This document shows positions 12,562-24,000 of a DNA stretch of 64,000 nt, piece after piece. Both the position numbers and the translations under genes were made by a program. Location of the stretch: assembly GCA_003117195.1 (NCBI GenBank), contig BDSI01000073.1, positions 186,001 through 250,000 on the forward strand, given 5' to 3'. The first letter of the stretch is position 1, and each line of letters opens with the position of its first letter. The notes under the pieces are model-generated. The model was not told the origin of the DNA and did not search any database. It saw nothing but the letters and a program-made list of their open reading frames with translations. The DNA comes from Eudorina sp. 2006-703-Eu-15 (lineage: Eukaryota; Chlorophyta; Chlorophyceae; Chlamydomonadales; Volvocaceae).

Positions 12562-13072
12562 TTAAGAATCCTGGCCTGACGGAACCGGGCCTCGGCACAC
12601 AAGACGACCGTCCTGCACTTTCAGGATGGGGTGTGTAGCCCCCACCGCTGACCACCCTTTCACTGGGACTCCCAGCTCAGCGAAGTCGTAGAGTCGGCTC
12701 CAAAAGTCTGCCACTGCGCGCCGGGCGGCTAGCCCTTCAGCGTCCCCTAAGGGCCGCGGGATCCCGCCCGCGTTCCTGGACCTGTCGGCCCCCAGGGCTC
12801 GCCGGCCCGTTTCCATGGCACTGGTTGCCGCCAAGACGACAACGTCCCAGACACACTGTTGCACACCCACGGGGGGCGTTGCGAGCCACACCTGCTGCCT
12901 TTGAAGGCTCACCCCTAGCCTTGCCTCGATCTGCGCGACAACCGCTTGTGCCACCCCACAGCCCCAAAAATGGTGTTGCCTGGGTGTTGGCCGTATCGCC
13001 CCGGCGCCGGGGTACGTCCCGCATCCACACCTACCGCTGAGGTGCCGCCCATCCTGGTTTCGGAGCAGATGG
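12562..13072 (-). mobile_element. LINE-type retrotransposon 3'-end fragment (zinc-knuckle region after reverse transcriptase)
   Basis: The minus-strand frame contains RCGCGTYPGAG followed by PRQHHFWGCGVAQAV, a Cys-x-Cys ... His-His-Phe-Trp-x-Cys pattern like the zf-RVT region at the C-terminus of plant and algal non-LTR elements. It then continues for about 140 residues (VWDVVVLAATSAMETGRRAL and so on) to a stop at 12562. Upstream, the frame is closed by a TGA near 13080 and no reverse transcriptase motif follows, so this is a 5'-truncated, dead copy. The family assignment comes from motif layout only. Confidence 0.7.
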
Positions 13073-13453
13073 TGTCAATGACTCTGCCTCCGCGCTTGGC
13101 GCAAGAAGCTCAGGCGGTTCCGCAGCTGTCCATCCACCGAAGGCAAGACGAACCTTGTAACGGTTACATAGGAAAAAAGTGACAAAAAACTCAGACAGGG
13201 TCCGGGAGCCCGTCCACATTGTAACAATATATACCAATTTCTTTCTGTAAGCATGCCGAAGCGCGAGTCCAACGGAAAGGGAAATGGAACGGGAACTCAG
13301 GTCGTTGATCTTCTGCGACACGTTAAATATGACAGCCTTCCCAGGTCCCCAGGCGCGCACGCATCGGTTGTGATACCCCAAAGGTTTGCAAAACCTGTGG
13401 GACGCGCCCACAAGGAATGGGGAGACACCCCCCCCTTTGGTGGGGTGGCACCT

Positions 13454-13507
13454 GGTCGTTTCGTGGCGGGTGAGGCGGGGCGGCACCTCACCCGCCACGA
13501 AACGACC
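13454..13507. repeat. Perfect 22-bp inverted repeat (hairpin, 10-nt loop)
   Basis: The left arm 13454-13475 (GGTCGTTTCGTGGCGGGTGA...) is the exact reverse complement of 13486-13507, with a GC-rich 10-nt loop. It is intergenic. Confidence 0.95.
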
Positions 13508-13828
13508 CCTGCTGCTCGGTGCCCGTGCCGGTTCTTCTAATCTTTTTTGATCTACAATTCGGTCCATGTACGGATGGACTGGATGTCGGCCGTCACATCA
13601 ACCGCCGCCGCCGCCGCAGCAGCAGCGCAAACCGCACTTGTGAGCGACCCCAGTCGCTGCGTGTAGCAGCGCGACGCAGAGGCTTACTGCGTACAGCGCT
13701 TATCAAAGCACGTCAATGGACGGACATGTCCGACGTGAAGAGCAGTACGGTGAAGGATTCAGCGGGGGTGGTGTACCGTAATACCAAACAGGAACGGCAT
13801 CTCCATCTCCGTGGTAATCCGCCCTCCG

Positions 13829-14033
13829 TCAAGACACGCTGCACAACACGAAAAAACGAAAGATGGGCAGGAAGCCCCCCCCAAAGTTCTTGAGCAAGTC
13901 AGGAATCCCAATTTCCAGGTTGGATTTGTACGGCACGCTGGGAGGACACGCCAGCTGCCAGACGGTCACCCTCCAGTCGATCAACAAATAGAAAAAACAC
14001 ACCCTTAGTACCCAGTAACTCAGTTTTTCCATG
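13829..14033 (-). other. Candidate first exon with signal-anchor-like start (unknown)
   Basis: From an ATG near 14033 the minus strand encodes MEKLSYWVLRVCFFYLLIDW, a hydrophobic leader, followed by TVWQLACPPSVPYKSNLEIG. The open frame ends at 13829. It reads like a secreted protein N-terminus, but no donor or following exon was found, so it may be a gene fragment or chance. Confidence 0.25.
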
Positions 14034-14624
14034 TCCAGTCTCGGTCGGAATAGGCGTGTCAAGTCTGTGAGCACTGTACGGCAACCGTGTTGTTATCACG
14101 TACGACAACGGTTATGCCAAGCCCACGCGTGCACCTCAATGCGGTCAGCAGCTGCCGAGTGTGACCATCGGCGAGGGATCGTGCCGGAGGAGATTGCGTG
14201 TTCCGTTCTTCCGGGTGTCCCTCGACATCGCAGATCGCACCAACATCCCCCCAGATGGGGCCTCCCATTGACCTCACCCAGACATTACGGAGCACACACT
14301 CACACACAGTCGGGCGCCTCACCGCCCCTGCCGACAGCTCCTCCTTCAGTTATCCCTCACATGCTTCCCCCAATTATTACTTGTCCCACCTCCCCCCCCG
14401 GCTCGCAACGCATAACACTACTACATGCTGTTGCTTTCACCACGTTTCGTCCGCCCGCTGCTCGAAGACATTCATCCATCCATCCGTACATCTATTCGTA
14501 ACTATACGCAAGTTCCGGGCCTTCGTGCAAGGAAGCCCCGCACTGCCTACCAACCCTGGAGCGCCCGCGTGATGATGCAGTGCCGGTACCCTGCATCACC
14601 CACCATTGACCCACGGGTCAGTCA

Positions 14625-17110
14625 CTACCGCCAGTCGTCGCTCACCACACCGACGGGCGGGGCGGCCTCCCAGTCCACGTAGAGCGCGGGCTGCGCTCGC
14701 ATCGTGCCCCCTGCCGGCGGCAGCCTGGGCTCGGTGTGGTAGCCCAAGCGGCGGGAGTCCAGCACCGCCTGGCGCAGCGTGTCCGCCATCCGCCGAGCCA
14801 GGTCGCCCACCGTCGTCGGCGCGCCGTCGGGCCGCAGCGGCGGCGGCGACAGACCCAGCCGCAGCGCCGCCAGCACCTCCGTCCACTTGCTGATCGACAG
14901 CACGGATCGCGCGTGGCGGCTGAAGGCGTCGAACACGGCGGCGGGCGGCTCGCCGTTGCGCTTGTCGTACGACGACTTGATGGCGGCGAGCTGCTCCAGG
15001 ACCACCGGCGCAACGGTGCGGCCGTCGCTGGCGGCTGTGGCGGCGGCGGCGGCGCCGCCGCCGCCGGCGGGGCGCGCCAGCGCATTGACAAAGAAGGCCT
15101 CAGTTGCCACCGTCGCCAGGCTGGTTCGCGAGTGCTTCAAGTGCGATTCCAGCCGCCACATGTCAGGCTCCTCACCCGCCGCCCGCCATGGCGCCAGGAA
15201 GCCAGCGCAGGCGTTGCTGCCGTCGCCCAGTCCGCGACCCACCCACAGCACATGCCGCGCCAGCAGCTCCCGCACAAAGGCGGGCGCGAAGGCCGACCAC
15301 GGTACGACATCCTTGGGGACGAGCACGTACTTGATCAGCAGCACGCCCAGGTCCGGGCAGCGCGACTTGTTCCGCTCGACGCCGTCGCGCCCGCCGTCCA
15401 CGAAGCGCAGCACGTCGTGCTGGCAGCGCGCCACCAGCGCGCCGGGGCTGCGACCCGCCAGCGTCACCGTCAGAAGCAGGTGGTGCAGGTGGCAGAAGCC
15501 CTTGAGCGCCGCGTCGCTCATGTGGCGGGACAAGCCGCCGGCACCTGAGTGTGTGGACCGCAGGCCGCCGCCACTGACCCGTGGGTCGTAGCCGCCGCTG
15601 GCGGCGCCGCCGCCGCGCCGCGGCGCGGGCTCCATGACCATCTCGACGACCAGGCTGTTCATCAGCCGCGCCACGACCTCCAGCACGCGATCCTCAGGGG
15701 CTGACCCACAGGTCGCACTCGACGCGGGCAGCATCTGGGCCACGCAGCTGGGCAGCACCCGCAGCGCGCGCGCCGAGTGGCGCTCGTTCAGCGCCAACGG
15801 CACAAAGGCGTCGAAGGGCACGTTCCATGCGGATTTCCGTACACCGCCGAGGAAGGCGCCGTACGACAGGAGGTCCATGGCCATGGAGAGGCTCTTGATC
15901 GCGCCGTCACGGTGCCGTACCTGTGTTCGAGCGAGGTGAGCATTTGTCAGTGTCAGTGTACCGCAGTAGTGCCGTACGTGGCGCCGTACATGAGCCTACC
16001 CTACACCTGAGTGCGCCGCCCGGGGCCACTCGGAACCAGCCAACTAGTAAGCCACCCAATGCATAGCCACCCAACATGTCATGCACGACACCGTACCGTC
16101 GTGACGCCGAACCCCAGCACGTCCTCATCGTCCTCCGCGGCGGTGCTACTGCCACGGCGGCCGCCGCTGCTGCCTGCTCCGGGGGTCTTGTGGTAGAAAC
16201 ACACGATCTCCCGCTCCTGCTTGATCCGCAGGGCCAGCTCCGCCAAGGGGTCGGCGCCGTCGCCGGACGTCGCAAAGTGACGGCCGGCCGCAGCGCTGCC
16301 GGCAGCAGCCGCGGCAGCGGCGGCGGCGGCGGCCTGCCGTACAGGGGCCTCCGCCATCTTGGCGATTGTGCCCATGTCCGCATGGCTGACGATGAGCCCC
16401 ATGACATCGTCAGGCAGCTCCGGAACCACCTGCTCTGGTGGCTGCTGCGGTGCCGGCGGTGGAACCGGCCTTGCGGCGGCGGTGGCTGAGGAGGCGGCGA
16501 CGGACTGCGCCGACGGCGCTACCGCCGCTGGAGCCATGCAAGGGACCTCTGTGAAGCCGCAGCGGCACTTGAACTCCACAGCTGGGCGTCCGGCATCCGT
16601 CCCAAGCCGCCCGCGGTATGACGCCCGGGAGACAGAGCCGCCGTATTCCTGGTCGATCTTGTCGTCCCCGATGAGGAAGCTGTACAGCTGCAGAACCACG
16701 CCCGTAAGGTCGTACGCCGCGCTCCAGCCGCTGTACGGCTGCGCGTAGTACTCTGGCGGCTTGATCATGTCCAGGCAGATGTAGGCTCCCGCTTGGAAAC
16801 CGAATCCGTACGCGAAGACGTTGGGGTGCTGGAAGCCGGGCGTCATCATGCGAACGGTGGGCGGTGAGCTGGGGTAGTCGGACGGGAAGTGCGCATGGAG
16901 ATGGATTGTCTGACCCTGGAAAGGCCCCTCGGTGGGCCTGAAGTTGATGGAGCAGGTGTCGAACTTGTCATCGATGAAGTTCAGAGCCGCGGGGATGTTG
17001 AGTTCGTGACGCTCGGTCTCCCAGGTGCGTAGGTCGCGATGCAGACGACGGATGGCGCTGGGACTGAGGGCGTTGACTGAGCTGGCAGGATTGGACCTAG
17101 CAAACGACAT
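14625..17110 (-). CDS. E2-like ubiquitin-conjugating (UBC) protein with long C-terminal extension
   Basis: Two exons, 16097-17110 and 14625-15920, join in phase 0 to give 769 residues. Residues 1 to about 160 form a UBC fold: SAIRRLHRDLRTWE helix, HAHFPSDYPSSPP, HPNV, ICLDMI with the candidate catalytic Cys, and WSAAYDLTGVVLQLYSFL. E2 enzymes accept activated ubiquitin on this Cys and pass it to targets with an E3. Unlike usual E2s, about 13 residues (Gly/Phe/Tyr-rich) separate HPN from ICLD; typical spacing is about 6. A CRCGF segment follows, then a Pro/Ala linker, then ELPDDVMGLIVSHADM, which is F-box-like. The roughly 430-residue second exon is mostly helical with no recognised domain (motifs AALKGFCHLHHLLLTV, SSYDKRNGEPPAAVFDAF). 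The start ATG at 17110 is followed at once by the conserved helix. Function beyond E2 chemistry is unknown. Confidence 0.9.
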
Positions 17111-18269
17111 TTTAGGATATTTGTTGAACTCAAGGTATCAACTAGAGCTATCCCGTGAGGATCGTTGCTTGCGCAGCCCGTGCACCGACGCCACCGGGGC
17201 GACGGGCCGCTGGTCCGGAGCAGGTGCAAGATAGAAATAATGCTTAGGATGGTATCGATATGTGGGATTTTGATACTGTTGTGGTTAATTGGCAGACGCT
17301 TTTATGTACTGATCTCGGCCGTCAAGGATATTGGTTGTACAAACCACAATCTCGGGCCCAAGTGGGGATTCCGGCGCTTTCCTGAAGACCAAGGGCGCCT
17401 TCCCGCGGTTACGCAGGCCATGTCACACGATTACTCCAATATTGCTCTATTGAAAGCGTCAAGTACATCATTTTGCCGACGGCAAAGGGCAGCTGCAAGC
17501 ATGTGTCTTCTCATTGCTTGGTCAGGCTTGAGCAGCCGCGGGCGCATTGATGTATCGCATTGGTGTAAGCACGTCAGTTCGAGTTCTTCATTACTTATTG
17601 TGTTTTTCTCGACCCTTTATCTCGGGCTGATTCGTCTTGTTCCGAGATAACTCGGGTTGGTGTTCAGTTGAGACTCCTGAGCAACTTACATATTCATGAG
17701 GAAATGTATGCACAAGTGAGCCCAATAATTTGCAAGGAGCTGCACCAGTCGCTGCTACTCTTATGCCGTCGTCGGCGCGGCGCTTGTGACTCTTTCATCC
17801 AGGGCATCATCCGTTGGCACGCCTCACGAATAGCCCTCTCACCCGCCACCCACGCCTCCCGGCCCCACCTCCCCAACCCCGCTGTGAGAGACCGGGCCCC
17901 GCCGTGCGCAGCCGCGAGAGGACGTGAGCAGGGCGTCAACGCGGCACGCGGATCAACTGCAGCGCTGCAGGCCAGCATCCGTGTTGCATTGCTTTAATCG
18001 CCGCGCGTCTCCATTCCCTCCGTCTCCGTCCAGTCGCTCCCCGGCGCCCCCATCACGCCGCGTCTCCCGTCGCTCCTCATGCTGATCTCCTATTGACATC
18101 GAACACGCTCGGCCGTGAACACGCTCGGCCGGGGAACGAGACCGCCGACAAGTGGGCCGTAAACACCCCGCGGGCCCCGAAGCTGCACAGGCATCGAAAC
18201 ACCGTGGCACCGAAACCACATCCCGCCGCGCCTGGCTGCTACCCCCGATACCCGCCGGCGGCGCCATGA
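17111..18269. other. Intergenic: promoter side of the E2-like gene and 3' flank of the next gene
   Basis: About 1.16 kb; AT-richer at 17226-17750. No gene supported. Confidence 0.55.
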
Positions 18270-20611
18270 TTACGAGCCGCTGCCGCTGCTGATGCCGATG
18301 CTGGTGTTGGCGCCTCCGCCGCAGCCGCCGAGGACGCCGATGGGTCCAATGCCGGGCACTTTCAGGCAGGTGCTGTTGTGAAGGGGTTGGGGGTGTCAAG
18401 GTCATAGGGTGGTGCGTGATTGGGTGGTACGAAACAACAGCGGGGTGCCGGCGGTTCCGTGCCCATAAGAGTTGTGGGCAGGCGGGCTGAATGAGTGAAT
18501 GTGGATGGATGGAGAGGTGGCGGTGATGCGACGACCGCCGCAGGACAAACCCCAACGGTCCGCAACGGCTAACTAACCCTGTCCCTTCAGCCGTTAGGCC
18601 GTGTTATAAGCAACTGGTTCAACCGCTCCACCCAACCGCACCACCGACCCGATGTCCCGGGGTACAAGCTCACCCGCCGGAGGTCTTGTTCACCTCAACA
18701 CTGGTGGCCGGGTTGCTAACCGTCACCTGGCGCGGCTCAGAACATGCCACCAGGGGCAGGCGTCAGGCGTCAGGCGAGGCAAGAGCTGTGCCCTGTGCGT
18801 GACAAGGCCGACAAGTACACAGGAACACACCAGCAGGCACAGACCAGCACACGCGCCACATGCAAGCGGCCGTACCTTGTCTGCCGTGTTTGATACGGCA
18901 GTGTACGGCGCGGTAACGTTAGTGTTTTCGCCCTTCTGTACGACAGCCGTTGGTCCTGGTGCCGTGACCAGGGTGGCGGCGTTACCCGGGGGAAATGCGG
19001 GCGGGCAGCGGGCAACATCCGCCATTGTGTGTGCCGGTACGATGTACGAGGTCGTACGAGGGATCCAAAACTGGGTTCCGCAGGTTCCCCGGGTACCTAC
19101 CAAGGGATTTGGACCCGTATCGGTCCATCAAGTACGGCAGCTTCCGACCCGTGGGACTAACGAGAATGCGACCGCGTAGACCCAAGCAATGCTGTCGTAC
19201 GCCACCAACACCGCCCCTGCCTGGCCTTCCCACTGCGCATTCCGTATTCCGTTAGTACGTGGGAAGTAGGTATGAGTAAGTGCCATACCTTGGGAGGTGA
19301 CAGTTGCTCCGGGGACCAGTAAGCGGATGTTCAGCGCGGCGGTACCACTGCCGGCCGCCGTTGCATTGGCGGTGGCGCCGCTACCGGCCGCCGACCCGTG
19401 GGTGACATTCGTGGCATTGGCGCCCGCCGCCGTGCTGGAATTGGCACCGATGCTGCTGCCGAGCGGCGTGGCGGACGGCTGTTGCAGCAACGCGCGGCGG
19501 GGGCGGTCGAGGAGGCCGCGGCGGCGGCCGCCTCCGCAGCCGTTCAGCCAGCAGATGCGGCCGACCACGGGCACCACCACTGAGCCCCTGAGGGACCACC
19601 CAGCGACCCAGGTATGGGATATATGAGGATATCCATCATTCGGGGTTGGGGGCTTAGGAGAGGACGGGTCAGAAATATCGTGAAGGGTAAAGGGTTATTG
19701 AGTAAATGAAGGGGTATAAACTAACTGCAGCGGGGATGAAGCACGGTGAGGGCTGGACTGGAACGGTGGGGCTGAACCTTGCTCTTGCTAGTTCGAGACG
19801 GTTGAGTACGATGATGATCTCACAGATCCAGGATCTCCCTCTCTGGCTGTCGGTGCGGTACGGTACCGCGATAGCTCGCAAACGGGCGACGGACGGTTTC
19901 CATGACGCAGACATCGGCTGTTCCCGTATCGCCGTCCCAATCTCCTCTGTGCGCCCGGGACCTGGGTTTCGGGACCTGTGCCACCCGCTCTCCCCGGGGA
20001 CCTGGGCGCTTGGGTTTCGTGCCTCTTGACTCTCACCCGCCCGAGGCCTTGTCCACGTCGACGATCGCGAAGGAATTCCGTACGGACATCTGTGTACGGC
20101 AGGAGGAGCAGGATTGGGGTTGTGTGGCCAGGCTGGGCTGCGGGTGAGGGAGGTGGGTCCTCGAGCACCTTGCCAGGGCGCTTGCCAGGGCGCTTGCCAG
20201 GGCGCTTGCCAGGGCGCTTGCGAGGGCAGGGTTTCATGAGGTGTAGGTGTCCCGAGTGTCTTGTGGGGCTGCCGCGCAATGCCAACTGCACTGCCGGTAA
20301 CCCCGATCAACCCTGATCACCTTGTCGGGGGTGGAGGCGACGCCAGTCATGGGCGCCTGTACGACGGTCGTACCCGACTTGCTCACGACAGCCACGCCAG
20401 GAGTCTGGACGACCACAGCCTGGCCTGCAAGGGACGGGAACCGCATGTACGACATGTACAGCATGTACGATATGTACGACATGCGGACATGCCTCAATGA
20501 TCAACAAAGCCCTTATGGCTGCACTTGCTACGGTATAGCCATTGTGGCGCTTGGAGCTTGGTGCTGCTACCGTAATGTGGTGCGTGTCTGGAGCTCTGCG
20601 ATGTCCGCACC
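18270..20611 (-). CDS. Secreted/wall-type protein built of repeated exon triplets (unknown family), 3' part
   Basis: Six exons plus an upstream Gly/Ser-rich region join with matching phases: A1 ends at 20611; C 20321-20424; D 20037-20089; A2 19289-19587; B 18876-18955; E 18674-18726; terminal F 18270-18372 with TAA. The order shows a repeated unit. An A exon ends VKVPGATVAVAG or LLVPGATVTSQ. It is followed by an exon ending STPDK or NTADK. Then comes a 53-nt exon ending VDVDKASGG or VEVNKTSGG, and that joins VVVPVVGRICWLNGCGGG or TCLKVPGIGPIGVLGGCGGG. Phases repeat exactly (1, 0, 2). A2 has several N-glycosylation sequons (NSS, NAT, NVT), suggesting an extracellular location. The 5' end is unresolved: a Gly/Ser-rich open stretch reaches about 21060 but changes frame near 20750. 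No family recognised; extracellular matrix is an inference. Confidence 0.62.
20169..20228. repeat. 12-bp tandem repeat (CTTGCCAGGGCG), 5 copies
   Basis: Four identical copies and one diverged copy inside an intron of the modular gene. Confidence 0.95.
20441..20492. repeat. CATGTACGA-type short tandem repeat
   Basis: Five degenerate copies of a 9- to 12-bp unit (CATGTACGACATGTACAGC) in an intron directly upstream of exon C. Confidence 0.85.
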
Positions 20612-21075
20612 TGCTACAGCCACTGTGGCGCCTGGCACCTTCACATGGGCCTCGACCGGGTGCGAGCCTTTACTGCCCGAACCAGTGAACCAGCTACTGC
20701 CACTCGGGCTGCCGCTGTTGCTGCCGCTGTTGCTGCCGCTGTTGCTGCCACTGCTGTCCCCCGCCACTACTGCTCCCGCCACTGCTGCCCCACTTGGCAC
20801 TGCCTCCAGCAGCAGCAGCAGCAGCGCCGCCGCTGATGCTGCCACCAACCCAATTGCTGCTCTCTCGGTATTCGCTGCCGCCCCAGCTGCCGCTGCCGCC
20901 GCCACTGCCACCGTCGCTGTTGCTGGCCACGACACCGCTGCCACCCCCACGGCCTCTCCCACTGCCAATGCCGCCTCTACTACCTGTGATCGGCGCCTCA
21001 CCTTTCGACTGCTTGTCATCGTGCTTTTGGTCGTGATTGTTGTCGTTGGTCAGCAGAATCCTCGACTGTGACGCG
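20612..21075 (-). other. Probable 5' coding part of the modular secreted gene (Gly/Ser-rich)
   Basis: Minus-strand sequence is open and Gly/Ser-rich (GSGRGRGGGSGVVAS; DSSGSNSGSNSGSNSG) leading into HPVEAHVKVPGATV at the exon A1 end. The first part (to about 21060) and the last part are in different frames, so an intron or an indel lies near 20750. An acceptor (TCACAG) near 21076 could begin the exon. Confidence 0.4.
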
Positions 21076-24000
21076 CCTGCATTGCCCGACGGCCGGTCAA
21101 CACAGAGGCGGGGCGCGTGTTGTTGCCTGTACAAGTGGGGGGGACCTACCCTGCCCCCCGCCCTGACGGCTTGGCGGGCCCAGACAGCCGCAAAGTATTG
21201 CGGACGGGCGGAGGTGGAGGCAGCAGCAAGTGGAGCAACAGTGGCAGTGGCAGTGGCGTGGCGGGGACAGCAGCGGGGGCGGCAGTGGCAGCAGCACCAC
21301 GGGCGCGTGCGCGGCAGGACTGGAAAGGACAGAGATAGCATGGGGCATTCGGCGCAGGGACTCATTTCGCGGACCAAACCAAAGCAGGGAAAGACACGCG
21401 CCTCCCACCCTCATGCCCTTCATGTCCCTCAGACTACACCTCCTCTGAGCTGCTGCGTGACGCTCCTCACGTTCATTCCATATTACCATCCCCCCTATAA
21501 AACGCCAGCAAGCGTCCGCGTGAAAAAGCGCATGGTGTTGGCGCCCTAGACCTGGCGGCCAGTCCCGAACAATCCTCCACTTTACATCCCACCTGTTGGA
21601 ACCCACAGCACCGCCGCCAACTGCAGCGCCAGAAGCTGCAGCAGCACCACCCGCAGCGCGGGCGGCCGGATCCGTGCGACACGTGTGGTCTGAGGTACGG
21701 CAGCGGTCTGGTGGGAGCCTTCGGCGCCCTGTGCGGCGGCGGCGCCGCCGCCACCGCCGCCTCTGCTTCCGCCGCCGCCTGCCGTGGTTGCGATCACCAT
21801 CATCACCCGCTCTCGGCAGACTACAAACGCTCCGGATGTGGCTGCCAGGACGGGACGGGACGGGACGGTTGGTGTCATCAGCTTGAGGGGGAGTGACGAG
21901 TGACGAATGAGGGAGAGAGGGAGTGAGGGGGTCCCGCGGTCGGAACGCGCGCGAGGGCCTCTGTGGGCTGCACGGGCCTCTTGGGGCTTTTGCCCTGGTG
22001 GGTATACACCGTTGATCCCTTTTCGGGGTCCGCTGTACCGGTCATTCATTTGTTCATTCATTCATAAAGTGCTGACAGACGGATACGCGCACCTGTACCT
22101 GAGGTGCTGCTGTGACGGTCGGGCAAGGACCGGTGCCTGCAGCAGGGCCGGAGGGCGACGAGCTGTATTCAGGGAGTGGTACACCCGAACCCCGTCCTGC
22201 CGTCGTCCCAATGCGGAAACACCCTGAAGGTGGTTGGCTGGGTGTGGCTGCTGGCGCACAGCATGGACCGGCCCGCGGGAGGCTGGGGCGGTGGGAGGGG
22301 CGTTGGTGTCTGAGGGCGCGTTGAGCCCCCCACGTGGGATCCATCAGGCGGGCGGTGGTCCGGGCGGTTGATTGATGACCCGTGGGTCATCAGCCGGCAG
22401 CCACCTGGATCTGTACGGCAGTGCGCCCGCCAATCTGCCCGCCGCCATGCCGCTCGTTTTTCAGGAAAGGATTCACACGAGCGCCAGTCCTACGGAAGAC
22501 GGTATCTTTGCTGCGCTGCAAGTGAATCTTTACTGGGTTATCACGGGTTGCAGCTGTCGCCGTGTCTCTGCCCTACGTATCCCCGAGATATCCCCGGCAG
22601 CCATGAGGCCATCGCAGCGCTGACGATGCCTGTCCACCGCCTCTACCGCCCGTGCGGCTGCCTACGATGTCCACTGCTCGCCAAGAAGGGAACTCAACGC
22701 CATCCGTGCTCCCCACCGCAGCAGTCAGGGCTTTTGCCCCGCCACGGCGTGTGGTGCACGCCCACCGCGGCTCAATCGAAGCAAGCTGCCGAACAGGCAA
22801 GCGCCTTGAACCCTCCGGCTTGACGTTTCCGCGTGTCACCCTCACGGGGCCCTCCCTTACCGCGCGCGCCGGCTGTACAGGACCCCAACGACCCCATCGG
22901 CCATCATCACTCCCGTTTTTAAATCGGTCAGTACAGTACCTCGCTACCTCCCACTCCTTGCCAACGACCACCAACGCCCAACCAACTGCCGCCGTACACG
23001 TCGTGCCCATCTGTCGGGGGCAAATGACGGGTCCGTTTGGTGCTCAGCGTACCAGGGACCTACACCGCCGGTTATGAGGTATGAGGATCATCAGACATGA
23101 CTGGGGCAGTACGACATCCGAGACGCTGCTCATCGCTCCATGGGGACCGGGGTCGTACAATCATATGACTTCATCCGAGAAGAAACCCGCGCGTGGCGTT
23201 GTCATTCGTGTGATTATGTCAAGAGGTGTTGGTTTTTGAGGTGTACGACCGCTGGGATGGCCGAATCCGGTAATCGCATAGCGGTCCGGCCGTGCCCTAA
23301 GCGCGAAGCATCGTACGGCAGCAGCGATGAACGTACGGCGGCGACGGAGAGAAAATCCTGCGGGGCTCAGCTTGCCAACGTAACTGTACCCGCACGCGAC
23401 ACCAATACCGCTTTACTCGGGCAACCACCAACAACCCGGCAACCACCAACAACCCGAAGCAACACACCACGATCATGAAGCGCAACCGCCAACTGCCAAT
23501 CGTAGCACGCGCCAAACAATCTGTGTGGTGTACGGCTCGGCGCAACGGGGCAAATCGACCCCGCTGGCGCCCAACCACGCCTCACTATCTTCCACTTCCA
23601 TATCCGTACAACACCAATCACATATCGTACAATACTTGTACATGCAATTCCTTGACCAAAACGGCTCCATCCAAATCGCGTCGTCATCCTCCATCCTTCA
23701 ATTTTCGAACCTTTTGACGTGTGGCCTGCTAGCTTCGCCCTCTTATATTACGGCTTGCAGTCTACTGTATTACTGCTGAAGTGCTGATATCCCATCGATC
23801 CTCGTCACACCGACTGCCGCTTCAGCGACGCCTTGGGCCATCATCTACTTGGGCTAATCAGGATGACCGCAACGCGGAACTAAAATTACCAAATGGCGCG
23901 CAGCCCACCAACCGAACATCGTGTACGAATATCGTACGACAAGCGGCCACGGATACCGTACGCGCGCAGCTGCAGGGATGCCGGTGCAGCGTCGACCTAA

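Larger units (their letters stand above)
13073..14624. other. Intergenic with hairpin; one unexplained open stretch
   Basis: Convergent intergenic region between the first FKBP gene and the E2-like gene. Apart from the hairpin and the open stretch at 13829-14033, no gene is supported. Confidence 0.5.

Noticed and set aside
13454..13507. CRISPR-like or bacterial terminator interpretation of the hairpin
   Set aside because: The genome is eukaryotic, there is a single hairpin with no spaced repeats, and no T-run follows.
14736..15591. Long plus-strand open frames opposite the E2-like gene
   Set aside because: GC-rich antisense shadows; the minus frame has the UBC motifs and a matching two-exon structure.
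17165..17650. 161-residue plus-strand open frame upstream of the E2-like gene
   Set aside because: Unusual codon use, no splice context and no recognisable domain; lies in the promoter-side intergenic DNA.
20322..21071. 250-residue plus-strand open frame with Leu/Pro/Ser/Ala runs
   Set aside because: Antisense shadow of the Gly/Ser-rich exons of the minus-strand modular gene, whose exon junctions match in phase.
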